A stretch of DNA of 34,619 nt from an uncultured Myxococcales bacterium (lineage in GTDB: Bacteria > Myxococcota_A > UBA9042 > DTJE01). The notes beneath the pieces were generated by a model that was not told the origin of the DNA, made no database searches, and saw only the letters and a list, made by a program, of their open reading frames with translations. The DNA lies in contig CAINDP010000039.1 of NCBI GenBank assembly GCA_903847405.1, positions 1-34,619 of the forward strand. The letters are read 5' to 3'. This document shows positions 30,781 through 34,619 of the stretch, piece by piece. The position numbers and the translations under genes are program-made. Position 1 is the first letter of the stretch. Every line of letters begins with the position of its first letter.

Positions 30781-32514
30781 TCAGGGGTTCGGTCCGTCCC
30801 CGAAGGCGCAGTCCACGAGGGTCGAGCGAACGTCCTCGAAGCCCGGGAGGGGGTCCGGAGGCAGGGGATCCACGATCGCGCAACCGGTCGTGCAGGTGCC
30901 GGCGATGCGCTGGACGTCGGCGAACACGATCCGCTGGAAGTCCGTTTCGGCATACCGGGCGTTGTAGAAGTCCGCCAGATCGGCCACTTCCCGCGCGACG
31001 CCCCGCTCGACCGCCTGGAATCCCGCCACGACCTCGTCCACCAGGCCCTGGCCCGGCACCTTGCGCCCCCGGCCGATGCCCGTGTAGCCCACGCCGTGGG
31101 ATTCCACCGCCTGGCGCCCTGTCAGGTTGCACCCGTCCACGAACCCCTTCAGCGTCGGGGCGCCCGCCGCCAGGATCCCGGCCACGTCGTCGGCATAGAC
31201 CCGGTGGCCGGTGCAGGCGATGGCCACCTCGGCCCCCCGCATGGCCTTGGCCAGATCGGGCTGGAAGTGGGCATTCAGGTCCGTGCGCATCAGGTTCTGA
31301 TCCCCCAGGCGCACGTAGGGGTCCGTCAGCGTGACGTGCGCCCCCCGGCCCAGCAGCAGGCGCGCCAGGGTCAGGGTCGGCGAGTTCCGCGTGTCCTCGG
31401 AATCGAACCGGTAGGCCGTCCCCAGCAGCACGAACTTCCGGCCCTCGATGTCCCCGAAGGCCCGCTCGGCCAGGTGAAGCGTCGCCATCGGCGAGGCGTC
31501 GTTGATCTTCCGCGCCCGCAGGATCAGGCTGTTCCGACCGTCATGGCCCGCCTCCAGGCGCCGCCACCACAGGAGGATGCCGTCCTTGGGCAGGCAGTGG
31601 CCGCCGACGCCGACCGTGGGCACCAGCAGGCCGCCCGTGGGTACCGCCGTGGGGTTGGCGGACGCGCCGTCGGTCTGGGCCAGGCGCACGTTCACCGCGT
31701 CCCGCAGCGCGAAGAAGTCCACCTCGTGGTCGTCGCACCAGCGGACGACCTCGGCGGCGTAGGCGATCCGGACGTCGCGGTAGGCGTTTTCCAGGGTCTT
31801 GACCATTTCCCCGGTCAGGCTGTTCGTGGGCAGCAGGATCCCCTGCGTCACGATGCGCCCGTACAACCGGTGGATCAGTTCCGGCGTGGCCGGGTTCAGT
31901 CCCGCGACGATCTTGTCGGAATCGCGAACGCGCTCGACCAGGCGGCCGGGCATCACGCGGTTCGGACTGTTGCCCAACAGGATGTCCCGGCCGTCCACCA
32001 GGCCGTGCCGGGCGAACAGGTCCCGCACCAGGGTCGCCATGGAGGACGGCGCCAGCGTGGACTCGAACACCACCAGGGGGATGTTGCCGGCCGGGCGTTT
32101 CGCCAGCGCCGCCGCCAGGCCTTCCAGGGCGTCGAACAGCGGGCCGTAGTCGGGGCCGAACCCCTTCTTGTCCGTCTGGACGCACACCAGCACCACGTCC
32201 GCATCGGACAGCGTGGAAATGTCGTGGGACGCGTCCAGCAGGCCCGCCGCGACCGACTCGGCCACGACGCGGTCCAGGTCCGGCTCGACGCCGCCGATGG
32301 GCGACTTTCCCGCGTTGATGGAATCGACCTTCCAGCCGGAGGTCGGCGAGGCGCGCTGGATGACCGTCACCCGGGCGGGCGTGTCGCTGCCCTCGCAGAT
32401 CCGGGCGTTGGCCAGCATGGCGGCCATCGGCATCCCGACGATCCCGGGCCCGATCACGCCGATGCGACGAACCGACCAGCCCTCGGGCCGGCCATCGATC
32501 AAGGTCAGGGGCAT
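30781..32514 (-). CDS. nucleotide-sugar 6-dehydrogenase (UDP-HexNAc/UDP-glucose dehydrogenase family)
   Basis: A 577-residue protein; the ATG at 32514 follows a consensus AAGGAGG with a five-base spacer. The N-terminal NAD-binding loop GPGIVGMP is near residues 23-30. NSPNRVMPGRLV matches the conserved PERVxPG segment of UDP-HexNAc dehydrogenases such as WecC and WbpA. NSLTGEMVKTLENAYRDVRI contains the active-site lysine-asparagine helix. The catalytic cysteine is in GVGGHCLPKDG. A C-terminal nucleotide-sugar-binding domain follows (GTAYRFDSEDTRNSP, then TDPYV). The enzyme would oxidise C6 of a UDP-sugar to the uronic acid. About 100 residues after the normal end (from about 470) form an unusual extension with CTTGC and a Pro-rich patch. 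The gene lies 37 bases after the asparagine-synthase-type gene, suggesting linked functions. The exact sugar is uncertain. Confidence 0.92.
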   Translation of the reverse strand: MPLTLIDGRPEGWSVRRIGVIGPGIVGMPMAAMLANARICEGSDTPARVTVIQRASPTSGWKVDSINAGKSPIGGVEPDLDRVVAESVAAGLLDASHDISTLSDADVVLVCVQTDKKGFGPDYGPLFDALEGLAAALAKRPAGNIPLVVFESTLAPSSMATLVRDLFARHGLVDGRDILLGNSPNRVMPGRLVERVRDSDKIVAGLNPATPELIHRLYGRIVTQGILLPTNSLTGEMVKTLENAYRDVRIAYAAEVVRWCDDHEVDFFALRDAVNVRLAQTDGASANPTAVPTGGLLVPTVGVGGHCLPKDGILLWWRRLEAGHDGRNSLILRARKINDASPMATLHLAERAFGDIEGRKFVLLGTAYRFDSEDTRNSPTLTLARLLLGRGAHVTLTDPYVRLGDQNLMRTDLNAHFQPDLAKAMRGAEVAIACTGHRVYADDVAGILAAGAPTLKGFVDGCNLTGRQAVESHGVGYTGIGRGRKVPGQGLVDEVVAGFQAVERGVAREVADLADFYNARYAETDFQRIVFADVQRIAGTCTTGCAIVDPLPPDPLPGFEDVRSTLVDCAFGDGPNP

Positions 32515-32551
32515 GGTGTCCTCCTTGTGAATCGCGGCGAGTTCACGCCGC

Positions 32552-34435
32552 CTACGGTGCATCAATGAACGTTCGATACCACAGTTCCAGGTTCAGCAGG
32601 CCCCACAACCGCCGCCCGAAGGCGTGCTCGCGGTCCAGCAGGCCTTCCACGGCGGTCGTGTCGAACAGTCCGCGCTGGCGGCAACGGTCGGACAGCAGGA
32701 CGTCCGCGAACAGGTCCCGGGCCTTGTTCCTGGCCCACAGGTGCAGCGGCACCGGGAAGCCCATCTTTTCCTTGCGGGCCAGGATGCGCGCGGGAACGAT
32801 GTCGCCGATGGCCTTCTTCAGCACGTACTTCATTTCGGCCCCCTTGAACTTCATCGCGGGGGGCATGCAGGTCACCAGGTCCACCAGGCGGTGGTCCAGC
32901 AGCGGCACCCGGGACTCCAGCGAGTGGGCCATGCTGACCCGGTCCTCGACGTGGAGCAGGGCGGGCAGGCTGGACACCATGTCGAAATGCGTCATGCGGT
33001 TGAAGAAGGACTGCGTGTCCGGGTGGTTGAACACCGACTGGAACCGGGCGAACGTCCCTTCGTGATCGAACGCCGCCCGGAAGTCGTCGGTGAACAGGCT
33101 GACCATGCCGCCGCTGCGGTCCACCAGGCGGAAATACCGGCGGTCCTGGGGCTCGAAGGCGCCCTCGGACCAGAACTCCCGCAACATCGGCACGTACTGC
33201 TTCAGGTACGGCAGGTTCGGCAGGATCGACTTCAGCGACACGATGTGCTCGCCTTCCTCGTTGTTTTCGAAGATGGCGCCCTTGATGGCCTGCTCGAGGT
33301 AGGCCACGACATACCGCGCGTAGCCGCCGAAGATCTCGTCGCCGCCCTGCCCTCCCAGCGCCACCGTGACCTGCTTGCGCGCGAAGCCGGACACGATGTA
33401 CTGCGGGAACAGGCCGGGGCCCGCCGCCGGTTCGTCCATGTGCCAGGCCAGGTGCGGCATCAGGTCCACGAACTCCTGCTCGGTCGGGTGGATCACGAAG
33501 GACGTCGCCCCGCAGGCGTCGGCCGCGACGCGGGCGTACTCGGACTCGTCGAACTCCGGCCCCTCGGCGAAGGCGCCCGTGAAGGTCTTCAGCGGCTCGC
33601 CGGCATACCGCGCGGCCAGCATCGTCACCAGGGACGAATCGGTTCCCCCCGACAGGTAGGTCCCGACGGGCACGTCCGAGCGCATCTGCAGGCGCACCGA
33701 GTCGGCGATCGTTTCGCGGATCCGGTCCTTGAAGTACTCCTCGGTGTGGTACGTGTCGACCTGGAAGCGGGGCTCCCAGTACAGGGTATCGCGCACCGTC
33801 AGGTCGCCCAGGTCGATCGTGAGGTAGTGGCCCGGCCGGACCTTGACCACCCCGTCGAACATCGTGGCGTCGGACAGACAGAACTGGAACGTCAGGTAGT
33901 CGCGCACCGCGGCGGCGTCCGGCTGGGCGCGCACGTCCGGGTGGCGCAGCAACGCCTTGATTTCCGACGCGAACAGCAGCCGCTCGGGGGTCGCGTGCAG
34001 GTACAGCGGCTTGATGCCGAAGTGGTCCCGGGCCGCCACCGCGATGCCCCGCGCCCGATCCACCAGCAGGAAGGCGAACATCCCGTTCAGGCGCTCGACG
34101 AACGCGGGGCCGTGCTGCAGGTAGCCCTGCAGGATGACCTCGGTGTCGGACGCGGTCTGGAACTGGCACCCCAGGCTCTTCAGTTCCTCGCGCAGCTCGA
34201 CGTAGTTGTAGATTTCGCCGTTGAACGCGATGACGGCCGGACCGCTGTGCATGGGCTGGTGGCCGGTGGCCAGATCGATGACCGACAGGCGCAGGTGGTG
34301 CAGGCCGACAGGACCGTCGATCCACTGCCCCTCGTCGTCCGGACCGCGATGGCGAATCACGTCCGCCATGCGGGTCAGCACGTCCGACTCCACCCGGTTT
34401 CCGGGACGCTGGAACACACCGACCAGTCCGCACAT
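32552..34435 (-). CDS. glutamine-dependent asparagine synthase-type amidotransferase
   Basis: A 627-residue enzyme. Cys2 follows the initiator Met and is the glutaminase nucleophile after Met removal (MCGLVGVF). RHRGPDDEG and FNGEIYNY complete the N-terminal Ntn-hydrolase domain. The synthetase domain has the ATP pyrophosphatase loop LSGGTDSS and later GGQGGDEIFGGYARY. Length and motifs match AsnB. Homologues in polysaccharide loci amidate uronic-acid carboxyls of nucleotide sugars or repeat units instead of aspartate. Its position directly before a nucleotide-sugar dehydrogenase favours that role here, but sequence alone cannot separate the two. The ATG at 34435 is preceded by GGTGAG. A candidate promoter lies 33-60 bases upstream. 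Confidence 0.93.
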   Translation of the reverse strand: MCGLVGVFQRPGNRVESDVLTRMADVIRHRGPDDEGQWIDGPVGLHHLRLSVIDLATGHQPMHSGPAVIAFNGEIYNYVELREELKSLGCQFQTASDTEVILQGYLQHGPAFVERLNGMFAFLLVDRARGIAVAARDHFGIKPLYLHATPERLLFASEIKALLRHPDVRAQPDAAAVRDYLTFQFCLSDATMFDGVVKVRPGHYLTIDLGDLTVRDTLYWEPRFQVDTYHTEEYFKDRIRETIADSVRLQMRSDVPVGTYLSGGTDSSLVTMLAARYAGEPLKTFTGAFAEGPEFDESEYARVAADACGATSFVIHPTEQEFVDLMPHLAWHMDEPAAGPGLFPQYIVSGFARKQVTVALGGQGGDEIFGGYARYVVAYLEQAIKGAIFENNEEGEHIVSLKSILPNLPYLKQYVPMLREFWSEGAFEPQDRRYFRLVDRSGGMVSLFTDDFRAAFDHEGTFARFQSVFNHPDTQSFFNRMTHFDMVSSLPALLHVEDRVSMAHSLESRVPLLDHRLVDLVTCMPPAMKFKGAEMKYVLKKAIGDIVPARILARKEKMGFPVPLHLWARNKARDLFADVLLSDRCRQRGLFDTTAVEGLLDREHAFGRRLWGLLNLELWYRTFIDAP

Positions 34436-34467
34436 CGGGACTCACCAAAGGTTCGAAAGGCCGCTAC

Positions 34468-34495
34468 ATTCTAAGGGGGTGTCGGGCGATCGCAA
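34468..34495 (-). promoter_or_regulatory. candidate sigma70-type promoter for the asnB-type/dehydrogenase operon
   Basis: On the minus strand TTGCGA (34495-34490) is followed after 16 bases by TAGAAT (34473-34468). It lies 33 bases upstream of the asparagine-synthase-type start. The inverted repeat 34478-34508 overlaps it. Confidence 0.4.
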
Positions 34496-34508
34496 AACCG
34501 GCGACACC
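34478..34508. repeat. 7-bp inverted repeat overlapping the promoter
   Basis: GGTGTCG (34478-34484) pairs with CGACACC (34502-34508) across 17 bases. It spans the -35 hexamer and most of the spacer, a position where a dimeric regulator could act. It could also be chance in such GC-rich DNA. The remaining bases to 34619 hold no gene; a TACGCT at 34592 could be a plus-strand -10 for a gene beyond the window. Confidence 0.3.
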
Positions 34509-34619
34509 GAAAAGCCGCCTCAGGGCAACGATTCGTAGTCCCTGCGGGGGGGCGATCGATGTCCGCTCTTTTCCTGCGGCCTGGGTCGGGGTACGCTGCG
34601 CAGGTACCCCCGGTCGATC

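Overview
The window is very GC-rich, densely coded bacterial DNA from a Gram-negative organism: it encodes a TolC-type outer-membrane channel, a lipoprotein with a lipobox, and a beta-barrel-like protein. The gene content (large alpha-2-macroglobulin, DUF4397 repeats, several polysaccharide deacetylases, GH9) and the codon bias would suit a myxobacterium-like or other 'deltaproteobacterial' lineage, or a related high-GC phylum. This placement is an inference, because no rRNA or universal marker gene is present. No tRNA, rRNA, CRISPR array or insertion sequence was seen.

Layout. Positions 1-1308 hold the 3' part of a secreted-type DUF4397 repeat protein. On the minus strand, 8624 down to 1331 is a likely operon: a B12-binding radical SAM protein, a 1609-residue alpha-2-macroglobulin lipoprotein with an intact thioester motif, and an atypical NAD-dependent epimerase. 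From 8833 the window becomes an exopolysaccharide locus. Plus-strand operon 1 (8833-17449) encodes a TolC-like channel, a Wzz/Wzc-like copolymerase with a degenerate kinase domain, a GT26 (WecG/TagA) glycosyltransferase fused to a NodB deacetylase, a secreted GH9 glycoside hydrolase and an HD phosphohydrolase. A minus-strand operon (21698 down to 17481) encodes a type I phosphodiesterase, a Wzy/ligase-type polymerase and a Wzx-type flippase. Plus-strand operon 2 (21795-28840) encodes a deacetylase-GT2 fusion, an FAD oxidoreductase, a stand-alone deacetylase, a polytopic membrane protein and a priming sugar transferase. Minus-strand genes 34435 down to 29141 encode an asparagine-synthase-type amidotransferase, a nucleotide-sugar dehydrogenase and a beta-barrel-like outer-membrane protein.

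How the genes fit together. This looks like a Wzx/Wzy-dependent pathway. The sugar transferase would prime undecaprenyl phosphate. GT26, GT2 and possibly the polytopic protein would extend the unit, using UDP-uronic acid from the dehydrogenase, perhaps amidated by the AsnB homologue. Wzx flips the unit, Wzy polymerises it and Wzz sets its length. Deacetylases and GH9 would trim or modify the polymer. No Wza-type OPX protein is visible, so the TolC-like or beta-barrel proteins, or a gene elsewhere, must provide the exit.

Most notable: the priming transferase has a compact, degenerate GGDEF-like N-terminus. Its GGDEF signature is lost, but an RxxD motif is kept at exactly the spacing of a c-di-GMP inhibitory site, suggesting direct c-di-GMP control of the first committed step. 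Other highlights are two unusual deacetylase-glycosyltransferase fusions (one with a substituted metal-ligand His), a Wzz-pseudokinase, and a family of short hairpin repeats around TGTCCCC in the intergenic spaces.
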